Below are positions 1 to 5,435 of a stretch of 11,911 nucleotides of DNA, piece after piece. The first letter of the stretch is position 1, and the number at the start of each line of letters is the position of its first letter. Source of the DNA: Candidatus Woesearchaeota archaeon. GTDB lineage: Archaea > Nanobdellota > Nanobdellia > Woesearchaeales > JAHWHD01. The stretch is from positions 1 to 11,911 of the forward strand of contig JAHWHD010000007.1 of assembly GCA_019323525.1 (NCBI GenBank). Reading direction: 5' to 3'. Position numbers and translations under genes: made by a program. The notes below the pieces were generated by a model that worked only from the letters and a program-made list of their open reading frames with translations, searched no databases and was not told the DNA's origin.

Positions 1-2405
1 CTTCTTGAGTTGATGACGTTGAACATCTGGAACATCATCAAGGTTGTAAACGCGATTGTCTGGGCGTATACCACTTCTTTAAACCCGAGGTATGACCAGA
101 ACATTGCCAGAGTGCCTGTCATCATTATTATGCCAATGATGATCATAAGGAATGTTCTATGTTTGTTGACTATCTTTTCCTTAGGATCACGAGGTTTCCG
201 TTCCATGATGTCAGGTTCGCCAGGTTCTACACCGAGTGCTAAAGCAGGGAAACCGTCTGTTACTAGATTAATCCATAGTATCTGAATAGCTATTAATGGT
301 AAAGGAAGTTCGAGCATAATGCCTACGAATATTGTAAGGATCTCGCCCATGTTGCTGGACAGAAGGTAATAAACAAACTTTTTAATGTTTTCATAGATGT
401 TGCGGCCCTCTTCAATGGCAGCGACAATATTGGTGAAGTTATCGTCCATGAGTATCATCTCTGAAGCTTCTTTTGCAACATCAGTACCGGTCTTCCCCAT
501 TGCAATTCCGATGTCAGCTCTCTTTAGAGCAGGCGCATCATTGACACCGTCGCCTGTCATTGCAATCACGTGATGCCTTTTCTTTAAAGCCTTGACAATC
601 CTTAGCTTGTGCTCAGGAGATACTCTTGCAAAGATAGCTATATCTTCTACAATCTTTGAAAGGTCTTTTACCTTGTCAATCTCCTGGCCCGTCATTGTCT
701 TGCCTTCAATTCCAAGCTGATGGCCTATAGCTGTTGCAGTAACTGCATGGTCGCCTGTTACAATTATGAGTTTTATACCTGCTTTCCTGCATTTTTCGAT
801 TGCAGCCTTTGCTTCTTGCCTTGGAGGGTCGATCATGCCCTGCAAGCCGACGAATACCAGGTCAGATTCTGTTGTCTTTGCACCTGAGCTTTGTTTATAC
901 GCGAATCCAAGAACTCGTAACGCAGAGCGTGCAAACCTATCATTGATTTTTAGGATCTTGTTTTTGTCTTCTTTTGTTATCTTTTTTATTTTACCGTTTA
1001 TCTCTATCTTTGTACATAACTTAAGAAGTTCATCAGGGGCGCCTTTCGTATAGGCAAAGAATTTTCCCTCTTTCTTGTGTACAGTTGTCATAAGCTTACG
1101 TTTAGCATCAAAAGGTATCTCGTTAACTCTTGGATATTTCTTGTCGAGGGATTCCTTGACAAGTTTGGCTTTTGCTGCTGATACTATCAAGGCTCCTTCA
1201 GTCGGGTCGCCTATCACTTTGTCCTTCTTAAGAGCTGCGTCGTTGCACAGAGCTCCTATCTCGAGTATCCTTAGAAAGTTTTTAGGGTCTTCTGAAAATT
1301 TGCCAGTGGTGTCATAGCCAGCCCCTGTGACTTCGATAACCTTTCCATTGACATAGAGCTTTTCAACAGTCATCTCGTTATGTGTCAAGGTTCCTGTCTT
1401 ATCAGTGCAGATTACGGTTGTAGACCCAAGTGTTTCAACAGATGGTAGCTTTCTTATCAATGATTTCTTTTTGGTAAGCCTTGTAATGCCAAGTGCCAGC
1501 GCTATAGTGACCACGGCAGGAAGTCCTTCAGGGATCGCTGCGACTGCCAAAGATATGGATGCAAGGAACATCTCGATGTACTCTTTACCTGTCAAGATTC
1601 CTGCAAAGAATACTATTGCTGTGATTATGCCAGTAAGAATCCCTAGCCATTTCCCAAGATGCTTGAGGTCTTTCTGTAATGGTGTTTCAGGACGTTCCTC
1701 TTCCTGTATAAGTTTGGCTATCTTTCCAATCTCTGTGTTCATGCCTGTTGAAATGACAACAGCTTTACCGCGGCCTTTAGTAATAATAGTTCCAGAGAAT
1801 ACTATGTTTTTCCTGTCAGCTACTGCTGTTCCTTTCTTTACTACGCATACGTCTTTTGTTACAGGTGTTGATTCTCCTGTAAGTGCAGATTCTAATGTTT
1901 CAAGAGTGACTGCTTCGATTAGATAGGAGTCAGCAGGTATCTTGTCGCCTGTTGCAAGAACCAGTATATCGCCAGGTACAACCTCTGATGAGTCAATCTG
2001 CATCTCTTTACTGTTTCTTATTACTGTGGCTTTCAGGCTAGTAAGTTTCTTCAGCGCCTCAATTGAGCGTTCAGCTTTGTACTCTGACTGGAATCCCATA
2101 ATCGCGTTAAGAATGACAATCACAAATATTACAATCGGGTCGAACATGTGGCTTACCAAAGCACCGCCTTCCCTTAGAAATTCGTGGTAACCTACATAGC
2201 TGGAGATTATGACTGCACCTATGAGTATCATTATCAGCACAGACTTGAACTGGTTAAGGAATATTATGAAGGGCGATACTTTTTTTTCTTCTTTAAGCTT
2301 GTTATAACCGTACTTTTTAATGCGTCTCTTGGCTTCAGAACTAGATAAACCTTTAACTGATGTATTCAAATCTCTAAAAATCACGTCTTTTTTTTCGTAG
2401 TACAT
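1..2405 (-). CDS. P-type Ca2+-transporting ATPase (SERCA/PMR1-like, P2A), C-terminus cut by window edge
   Basis: I translated this frame by hand from an ATG at 2405 to the left edge: 801 codons, no stop or frameshift. It is an integral membrane pump that uses ATP to export cations, most likely Ca2+. Seen: a cation-ATPase N-terminal domain (about 1-45), M1/M2 (about 45-105), actuator-loop TGES at 176-179, M4 PEGLP at 292-296, phosphorylation motif DKTGT with D335, nucleotide-domain KGAP at 454-457, and hinge TGDGVNDAP at 617-625. M5 has SSNMGE with N685 and E688; M6 has NLVTDG with N713, T716 and D717. These match the Ca2+ ligands of SERCA, but the M8 position equivalent to SERCA E908 is Gln (Q793), as in some one-calcium pumps. 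The family is usually near 880-900 residues, so M9-M10 lie outside the window. The start fits the usual N-terminus but has only a weak GAAG ribosome site, 2 nt after the stop of a short upstream ORF. Ca2+ specificity is inferred from the M4/M5/M6 ligands. Confidence 0.95.
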   Translation of the reverse strand, partial: MYYEKKDVIFRDLNTSVKGLSSSEAKRRIKKYGYNKLKEEKKVSPFIIFLNQFKSVLIMILIGAVIISSYVGYHEFLREGGALVSHMFDPIVIFVIVILNAIMGFQSEYKAERSIEALKKLTSLKATVIRNSKEMQIDSSEVVPGDILVLATGDKIPADSYLIEAVTLETLESALTGESTPVTKDVCVVKKGTAVADRKNIVFSGTIITKGRGKAVVISTGMNTEIGKIAKLIQEEERPETPLQKDLKHLGKWLGILTGIITAIVFFAGILTGKEYIEMFLASISLAVAAIPEGLPAVVTIALALGITRLTKKKSLIRKLPSVETLGSTTVICTDKTGTLTHNEMTVEKLYVNGKVIEVTGAGYDTTGKFSEDPKNFLRILEIGALCNDAALKKDKVIGDPTEGALIVSAAKAKLVKESLDKKYPRVNEIPFDAKRKLMTTVHKKEGKFFAYTKGAPDELLKLCTKIEINGKIKKITKEDKNKILKINDRFARSALRVLGFAYKQSSGAKTTESDLVFVGLQGMIDPPRQEAKAAIEKCRKAGIKLIIVTGDHAVTATAIGHQLGIEGKTMTGQEIDKVKDLSKIVEDIAIFARVSPEHKLRIVKALKKRHHVIAMTGDGVNDAPALKRADIGIAMGKTGTDVAKEASEMILMDDNFTNIVAAIEEGRNIYENIKKFVYYLLSSNMGEILTIFVGIMLELPLPLIAIQILWINLVTDGFPALALGVEPGEPDIMERKPRDPKEKIVNKHRTFLMIIIGIIMMTGTLAMFWSYLGFKEVVYAQTIAFTTLMMFQMFNVINSR

Positions 2406-2407
2406 CT

Positions 2408-2494
2408 TCAGTCTTCTTTGTATGTTAAAAGCCTTTTCTGGAACTGGTTCCAGTCAAGGTACCTTGGTCCAAAAATTCTCTGGATCAATCTCAT
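2408..2494 (-). CDS. Possible 28-aa small protein or leader peptide coupled to the Ca2+-ATPase
   Basis: A short ORF begins with ATG at 2494, preceded by GAGGTGAT (2505-2498), close to a full match to the archaeal anti-Shine-Dalgarno sequence. It encodes 28 residues, beginning MRLIQRIFGPRYLDW and ending LLTYKED, and stops with TGA at 2410-2408, only 2 nt before the ATPase ATG. The ATPase start itself has a poor ribosome site, so this ORF probably delivers ribosomes by translational coupling. The peptide is basic and amphipathic-looking (alternating hydrophobic and Arg/Lys residues), with no transmembrane stretch. I do not recognise it. It could be a pure leader ORF, a small regulator of the pump, or an old N-terminus separated by a frameshift. 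The third is less likely because the ATPase N-terminus already looks complete. Confidence 0.5.
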   Translation of the reverse strand: MRLIQRIFGPRYLDWNQFQKRLLTYKED

Positions 2495-2496
2495 TG

Positions 2497-2511
2497 AATC
2501 ACCTCGTGATT
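2497..2511 (-). promoter_or_regulatory. Inverted repeat enclosing the Shine-Dalgarno sequence of the 28-aa ORF
   Basis: AATCAC, GAG, GTGATT is a perfect 6-bp inverted repeat with a 3-nt spacer. The ribosome site GAGGTGAT occupies the spacer and the 3' arm, and the ATG follows 2 nt later. Folded as RNA it would hide the ribosome site; as DNA it is a short palindrome of the size many dimeric regulators bind. The loop is tight, so a DNA operator is as plausible as an RNA switch. Confidence 0.4.
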
Positions 2512-2554
2512 ATAAAAACCAGTGAGGCAAGGCTGCCAAGCCTCCACCCCTCAC
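2510..2554 (-). CDS. Possible 14-codon leader ORF lying across the stem-loop
   Basis: A GTG at 2554 follows AAGAGGTG (2570-2563) by 8 nt and opens a 14-codon frame ending in TAA at 2512-2510. The predicted peptide is rich in Gly/Leu/Ala and ends PHWFL. The start codon sits in the 5' arm of the stem-loop and the stop lies at the edge of the next inverted repeat. A translating ribosome would therefore melt the stem. Such short frames arise by chance; the ribosome site and its placement on the hairpin are the only support. Confidence 0.2.
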   Translation of the reverse strand: MRGGGLAALPHWFL

Positions 2555-2558
2555 TGGT
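2514..2558 (-). terminator. Stem-loop plus T-tract between the ribonuclease and ATPase genes
   Basis: Read on the minus strand, ACCAGTGAGG (2558-2549) pairs perfectly with CCTCACTGGT (2527-2518), giving a 10-bp outer stem. Inside it AGGCT (2543-2539) and AGCCT (2534-2530) form a second 5-bp hairpin with a TGGC loop. The 3' arm runs directly into a TTTTT tract (2518-2514). This resembles an intrinsic terminator. It may end the transcript of the upstream ribonuclease gene, or attenuate readthrough into the ATPase, since the ATPase leader follows immediately. A second T-run (2585-2581) lies just after the ribonuclease stop codon. Archaea more often terminate on T-runs alone, so the stem may serve another purpose such as a binding site or RNA stability. 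Confidence 0.55.
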
Positions 2559-2587
2559 AAAACACCTCTTATTTCCGCCAAAAAATA

Positions 2588-3853
2588 TTATGTTATGATT
2601 GTCTGGAGCAGTTTTGGTGCATACACCTTGAATCCCTGCGACTTTGCCCAGATGTTCATGTTTGCTATTGAAGGAGGATCTCCGTGGTTGAGTATTAGTT
2701 TCTCAGGGTTTATGTTCTTGATCAGTTGTTGAAGTTGTCTTAACCCGATATGTGCAGAGAAGTCAAATTTTTGATAGTTGCACTTGACATTGAACTCGAA
2801 ACCGTCGACAATTACCTTTCCAGAGTCCATAAGCATGCGGCCGTTTGTACCTTCTGCCTGGTACCCTGTCAGCAGTATGCTGTTATTGGGTCTTTTTGCG
2901 AATATTTTTAGGTATTCCATGACAGGCCCGCCTGTGAGCATGCCTGATGTTGTGACAAAGATTCCTTGCTGCTTTGCAACATCTTTTCTTTGCCTGAAAT
3001 CTTTTATCAGAAGCGCGTTTCCGAATGCATCGCTCAATGCTTGTTTATCCTTGATGAACCTGTCGTACTTGAAAAAGTTCCTGGTGACTTTCACTGCCAT
3101 TCCATCAAGATAAACAGGAACGTCTGTGTCAAGGTCCTGGAGAAGCAGGAGCATCTCCTGGGCTCTTCCGACTGCGAATGCTGGCACAAGGACCGAGCCT
3201 CTGTTGGCAAGAGTCTGTTTTACAGCGTCGAGGAACTTTTTTTCGGTATTCTTTCTTGGGGGGTGGTTCCTATCGCCGTAAGTGCATTCGGTTATCATTA
3301 TGTCTGCGTTTGGAAGAGCCAGGTTGCTTTTCAGTAAACGTGTCTCTGTATTGTTTATGTCTCCAGTGTATAACAGTTTTTTCCCTTCAATCTCCATCTC
3401 AACTGATGCACTGCCGGGTATGTGGCATGCGTCATGGAAGTTGAACTTAACTCCTTGGAAATTGTGTTCCTGTCCATAATCAATTGTCCTGCACTGACTC
3501 ATCACGCGTTTTATGTCGTTCTCGTCATAGCTTATGTGCACGTGCGAGTGCAGGTCTATATGGAAAGAGTCAAGGAGAAGTATGTTTGAGAGTTCTTTAG
3601 TCTCGGCTGTGCAGTAGATTGGGCATTTAAGGCCGCGGTGTTCCTGCATCGAGAGAGCGCCTGAATGGTCAAGGTGCGCGTGGCTAAGGAACACGGCTTT
3701 GACCTTGTTAAGGTCTTTCAAATCTTTTGGGTACAGGTTTCCTTCAGGTGTGAGCGCGATTCCGCAGTCAAGCAAAAAGCGACCGTGCCTTGACTCAAGG
3801 TCAATGCATGATCTTCCTACTTCCTGGGCTGCGCCTCTGAATGTTATTTTCAT
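2588..3853 (-). CDS. Beta-CASP metallo-beta-lactamase ribonuclease, aCPSF2-type
   Basis: A 421-aa cytoplasmic zinc-dependent ribonuclease of the archaeal CPSF73-like family, expected to act in RNA cleavage, 3'-end formation or decay. The metallo-beta-lactamase core shows LLDCG (27-31), the zinc signature HAHLDH (58-63), H144 in ACHIPGS, and D165 in TGD. The beta-CASP insertion carries motif A with E189 (TECTYGDR), VPAFAVGRAQ (223-232) and TTSGMLTGGP (301-310). The late histidines are H368 (FSAH) and H390 (NHGD). At about 420 aa, with no N-terminal KH domains, it matches the short aCPSF2 group rather than the roughly 630-aa KH-containing aCPSF1/FttA. aRNase J is the alternative. The ATG overlaps the stop of the upstream AbrB-like gene (ATGA), so the two are probably co-translated. 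All expected catalytic residues are present. Confidence 0.93.
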   Translation of the reverse strand: MKITFRGAAQEVGRSCIDLESRHGRFLLDCGIALTPEGNLYPKDLKDLNKVKAVFLSHAHLDHSGALSMQEHRGLKCPIYCTAETKELSNILLLDSFHIDLHSHVHISYDENDIKRVMSQCRTIDYGQEHNFQGVKFNFHDACHIPGSASVEMEIEGKKLLYTGDINNTETRLLKSNLALPNADIMITECTYGDRNHPPRKNTEKKFLDAVKQTLANRGSVLVPAFAVGRAQEMLLLLQDLDTDVPVYLDGMAVKVTRNFFKYDRFIKDKQALSDAFGNALLIKDFRQRKDVAKQQGIFVTTSGMLTGGPVMEYLKIFAKRPNNSILLTGYQAEGTNGRMLMDSGKVIVDGFEFNVKCNYQKFDFSAHIGLRQLQQLIKNINPEKLILNHGDPPSIANMNIWAKSQGFKVYAPKLLQTIIT

Positions 3854-4023
3854 TTTTTATTACCTCTTTGTTCAAACTCGATGTACCAACGGTTTGTTTT
3901 TTTATCATAGACGAAGACAACATCGTGCTTTTTTTTCTTGTCAACAGCGAATAGAAGCGGCATAGGGATAGTGGTTTCAAAGCTTGAACCTCTCTTGTAC
4001 AGTTTCCGTCTTAATTCAGTCAT
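3850..4023 (-). CDS. AbrB/SpoVT-like 57-aa small protein
   Basis: Hand translation from an ATG at 4023 gives 57 residues ending at a TGA that overlaps the ribonuclease ATG by ATGA. The sequence has the swapped-hairpin AbrB pattern: a basic start (LRRKLYKRGSS), the TTIPMPLL core (residues 17-24), a lysine-rich turn (29-32), VVFVYD (35-40) and RWYIEFE (45-51). AbrB-like mini-proteins form dimers and usually bind DNA as regulators or antitoxins. Here no toxin gene is adjacent; the partner in the operon is the ribonuclease. A role in controlling this operon or in nucleic-acid binding is inferred from fold and context only. A GGCGGG element (4036-4031) in front of the start may serve as a weak ribosome site. 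Confidence 0.8.
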   Translation of the reverse strand: MTELRRKLYKRGSSFETTIPMPLLFAVDKKKKHDVVFVYDKKTNRWYIEFEQRGNKK

Positions 4024-4037
4024 TTAGTATCCCGCCA

Positions 4038-4129
4038 ATACTTATTTTTATCCTTTTATAAGTATCAACTTATTTATATACTTTTCTATTTCTTTATATC
4101 TTTATTTAATTACTTAGAAAAATACTTAT
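4038..4129. repeat. Repeated ATACTTAT boxes in the divergent promoter region
   Basis: The 8-mer ATACTTAT occurs at 4038-4045 and 4122-4129. Its reverse complement ATAAGTAT occurs at 4058-4065, making an 8-bp inverted repeat with a 12-nt spacer. A partial copy, ATACTT, starts at 4078, and an inverted 6-mer AAGTAT lies at 4155-4160, inside the plus-strand TATA region. The first three start exactly 20 bp apart (4038, 4058, 4078). They sit between the AbrB-like gene and the divergent orphan gene and overlap the predicted promoters, the position expected of operator sites. Low-complexity AT-rich sequence is the alternative explanation. Confidence 0.4.
4054..4061 (-). promoter_or_regulatory. TATA-box candidate for the AbrB-like/ribonuclease operon
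   Basis: On the minus strand TTATAAAA is centred about 34 nt upstream of the ATG at 4023, which would give a short leader of under 10 nt. The surrounding DNA is so AT-rich that other TATA-like words fit nearly as well. One of the ATACTTAT-type repeats overlaps this box. Confidence 0.4.
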
Positions 4130-4150
4130 GATGCTCTTTTTAAATAGGGG

Positions 4151-4166
4151 CGAAAAGTATTTAAGC
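4151..4166 (+). promoter_or_regulatory. BRE/TATA promoter for the 109-aa orphan gene
   Basis: CGAAAAG followed by TATTTAAG has the form of an archaeal BRE plus TATA box. Its centre is about 27 nt upstream of the ATG at 4188, so transcription should start at or beside that codon. This decides the start of the downstream gene and makes it leaderless. Confidence 0.65.
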
Positions 4167-4187
4167 GTATTATGTTTTCAGTGTTCT

Positions 4188-4517
4188 ATGTTAAACGATA
4201 ATGTCGCAGAGGCATATGATCTGATGCTGCACGATCTTTCTTCACAAGGGTATCAAGCAAGAAGGTTAGAAGAGGGGGTTGTTGAGCAGTGTAAAGGAAA
4301 GTATGCAGTTGCTGTTGATATAGGTGATAGGTGGTTTGTTAATGATGTACATCATATCGTTTCTGTTGTTGCACACAATAAAGGATTAGTCGCTGAAGTT
4401 GATACTACAGAACAAGGTTATATAATCGGGTTAAGAGAGAAAACTCTGGGAGATAGAATATCTGATTTCTTTACTGCTGTAGGCGGTTATTTCTTTTGGC
4501 TTGGTCGCGGGTATTGA
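4188..4517 (+). CDS. Hypothetical protein, 109 aa, leaderless
   Basis: I do not recognise this protein. The frame is open from 4128, but the promoter at 4151-4166 predicts a transcript beginning near 4188, so the internal ATG (MLNDNVAEAY) is preferred. The product looks soluble. It has a helical start (1-20), a mixed strand-rich middle with KYAVAVDIGDRWFV (38-51) and HHIVSVVAHNKGLVAEVD (55-72), and an aromatic hydrophobic tail, DFFTAVGGYFFWLGRGY (93-109). That tail could be membrane-associated or pack in an interface. There is one Cys and no obvious catalytic motif. Its TGA ends exactly where the stop of the opposite-strand 67-aa gene begins, with no bases between. Start confidence is moderate; the gene itself is likely because of the promoter and coding character. 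Confidence 0.65.
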   Translation: MLNDNVAEAYDLMLHDLSSQGYQARRLEEGVVEQCKGKYAVAVDIGDRWFVNDVHHIVSVVAHNKGLVAEVDTTEQGYIIGLREKTLGDRISDFFTAVGGYFFWLGRGY

Positions 4518-4721
4518 TTATACAAACTCTGGTTTCCTGTCCTTATAGATTATAGTATAGTAAAGAACCTTTTTCTTTGACCTTAGGATCGCTTTTGCAG
4601 GGAAGCCGTTGTAGTGCGTGGTTGCAATGATCTCTAAAGCGTCCATCGCTTTATTCTTGCTGTTGAAACCATTGACAGTATACCAATAATCGTCTCTACA
4701 GAATGTGTATGACCATTTCAT
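4518..4721 (-). CDS. Hypothetical protein, 67 aa
   Basis: I do not recognise this protein. It starts with an ATG overlapping the stop of the upstream 220-aa gene (ATGA at 4721-4718), good evidence for a translationally coupled real gene. The sequence is rich in Tyr/Trp at the start (WSYTFCRDDYWYTVNGF, 3-19), then a predicted helix (AMDALEIIATTHYNG, 25-39), then strands with a basic patch RSKKK (47-51) and YYTIIYKD (54-61). The order strand-helix-strand suggests a small alpha/beta domain. There is no signal peptide or membrane segment. Its TAA stop abuts the TGA of the 109-aa gene on the other strand. Confidence 0.6.
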   Translation of the reverse strand: MKWSYTFCRDDYWYTVNGFNSKNKAMDALEIIATTHYNGFPAKAILRSKKKVLYYTIIYKDRKPEFV

Positions 4722-5380
4722 TTTGCTGGTTCTAGCCTGAGCTTTATATGCGGTTCTTTTTCCATGACACGTTCCAGTCTTTCTGCTAGAAGGTCAGAGT
4801 CTCTGGCTATTATAAGTCTTGGACTTGCTAATCCAGTTTTCTTCTGCCAGTTGTTCATCTTACGTAAGTATTTCATTACAGCTGACCCAAGGCCGCGAGG
4901 AACGTTTCCTTCGCTATGTCTCATAAGCTCGCGTTTCCTGTTAAGGACGCTATATGCTTGCGGCCTTCCTTTCTTTTCAAACACGTACATGTAGTGTACC
5001 AGAAAGCCCACATTATAGAAGTCTCTTACCCTTACCAAGGAAGGTACCCATTCATAGCCGCGTTCCATGTTTTTTTTCCAGACACCATGCATCAAAACTT
5101 CATCTAATGGCGCTGATTCGAAATCGTCAGGGATTCTTGTGGTGAGAAAGTATGCGAAGTTTTCTAGTTCTGGAACAAAGTTGCATTCTGGGTGGTGGCA
5201 GGGACCTCCAAGTCTTACTACTATGTTTCCTTTTAATTTTCGTCTTGTCCTGTGTATAATGTAGCAGTCCTGGCCTTGCCTTGCTCCTGTCTGAATCATT
5301 GCAGTGTACCTGTAGAAGTCGTGGCCGGTGTCTCTTCCAACCTCAACAACAACTACCTCGTCAGAGTATCTTTGTTCCAT
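4718..5380 (-). CDS. Hypothetical protein, 220 aa, with a C-H-H-C cluster
   Basis: I do not recognise this protein. The frame extends upstream to a TTG at 5461, but a TATA box at 5412-5401 lies about 27 nt before the ATG at 5380, so that ATG (MEQRYSDEVVVVEVG) is taken as a leaderless start. The protein is soluble and mixed alpha/beta. It has a strand-rich N-terminus, a cluster PCHHPECNF (60-68, C61/H62/H63/C66) that could bind a metal, a charged aromatic middle, and a helical C-terminus (RGLGSAVMKYLRKM, 162-175) ending in an ARDSDLLAERLERVMEKEP helix. It is the first gene of a coupled pair with the 67-aa ORF. The upstream permease gene ends 55 bp away, but the separate promoter suggests independent expression. 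Function unknown; the metal-site idea is inference. Confidence 0.75.
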   Translation of the reverse strand: MEQRYSDEVVVVEVGRDTGHDFYRYTAMIQTGARQGQDCYIIHRTRRKLKGNIVVRLGGPCHHPECNFVPELENFAYFLTTRIPDDFESAPLDEVLMHGVWKKNMERGYEWVPSLVRVRDFYNVGFLVHYMYVFEKKGRPQAYSVLNRKRELMRHSEGNVPRGLGSAVMKYLRKMNNWQKKTGLASPRLIIARDSDLLAERLERVMEKEPHIKLRLEPAK

Positions 5381-5382
5381 AT

Positions 5383-5412
5383 ACTCTGATAGGTTAGAGT
5401 TTCTTATAAAAA
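5383..5412 (-). promoter_or_regulatory. TATA box and inverted repeat before the 220-aa orphan gene
   Basis: On the minus strand a TTTTTATAAG-type TATA box (about 5412-5401) is followed by ACTCT, an 8-nt spacer and AGAGT (5400-5383), then the ATG at 5380. The TATA-to-ATG distance of about 27 nt predicts a leaderless message. The small inverted repeat lies between the TATA box and the predicted transcription start, where a repressor could block initiation. Confidence 0.55.
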
Positions 5413-5435
5413 TAGTTGTTATAAGGTATATACGT

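Noticed and set aside
10..2190. A series of plus-strand open frames (80-173 aa)
   Set aside because: They lie antisense to the continuous, motif-complete P-type ATPase frame on the minus strand and have no recognisable domains or ribosome sites.
2405..2494. Frameshifted N-terminus of the ATPase
   Set aside because: The ATPase from ATG 2405 already has the usual cation-ATPase N-terminal domain at normal length, so the upstream frame is better treated as a separate small ORF. Sequencing error cannot be fully excluded.
2778..3965. Overlapping plus-strand frames across the ribonuclease gene
   Set aside because: They are shadows of the aCPSF2-type and AbrB-like genes; their sequences show no family signature.
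4128..4187. Upstream ATG of the 109-aa orphan
   Set aside because: It lies upstream of the BRE/TATA element, so a transcript from that promoter could not include it.
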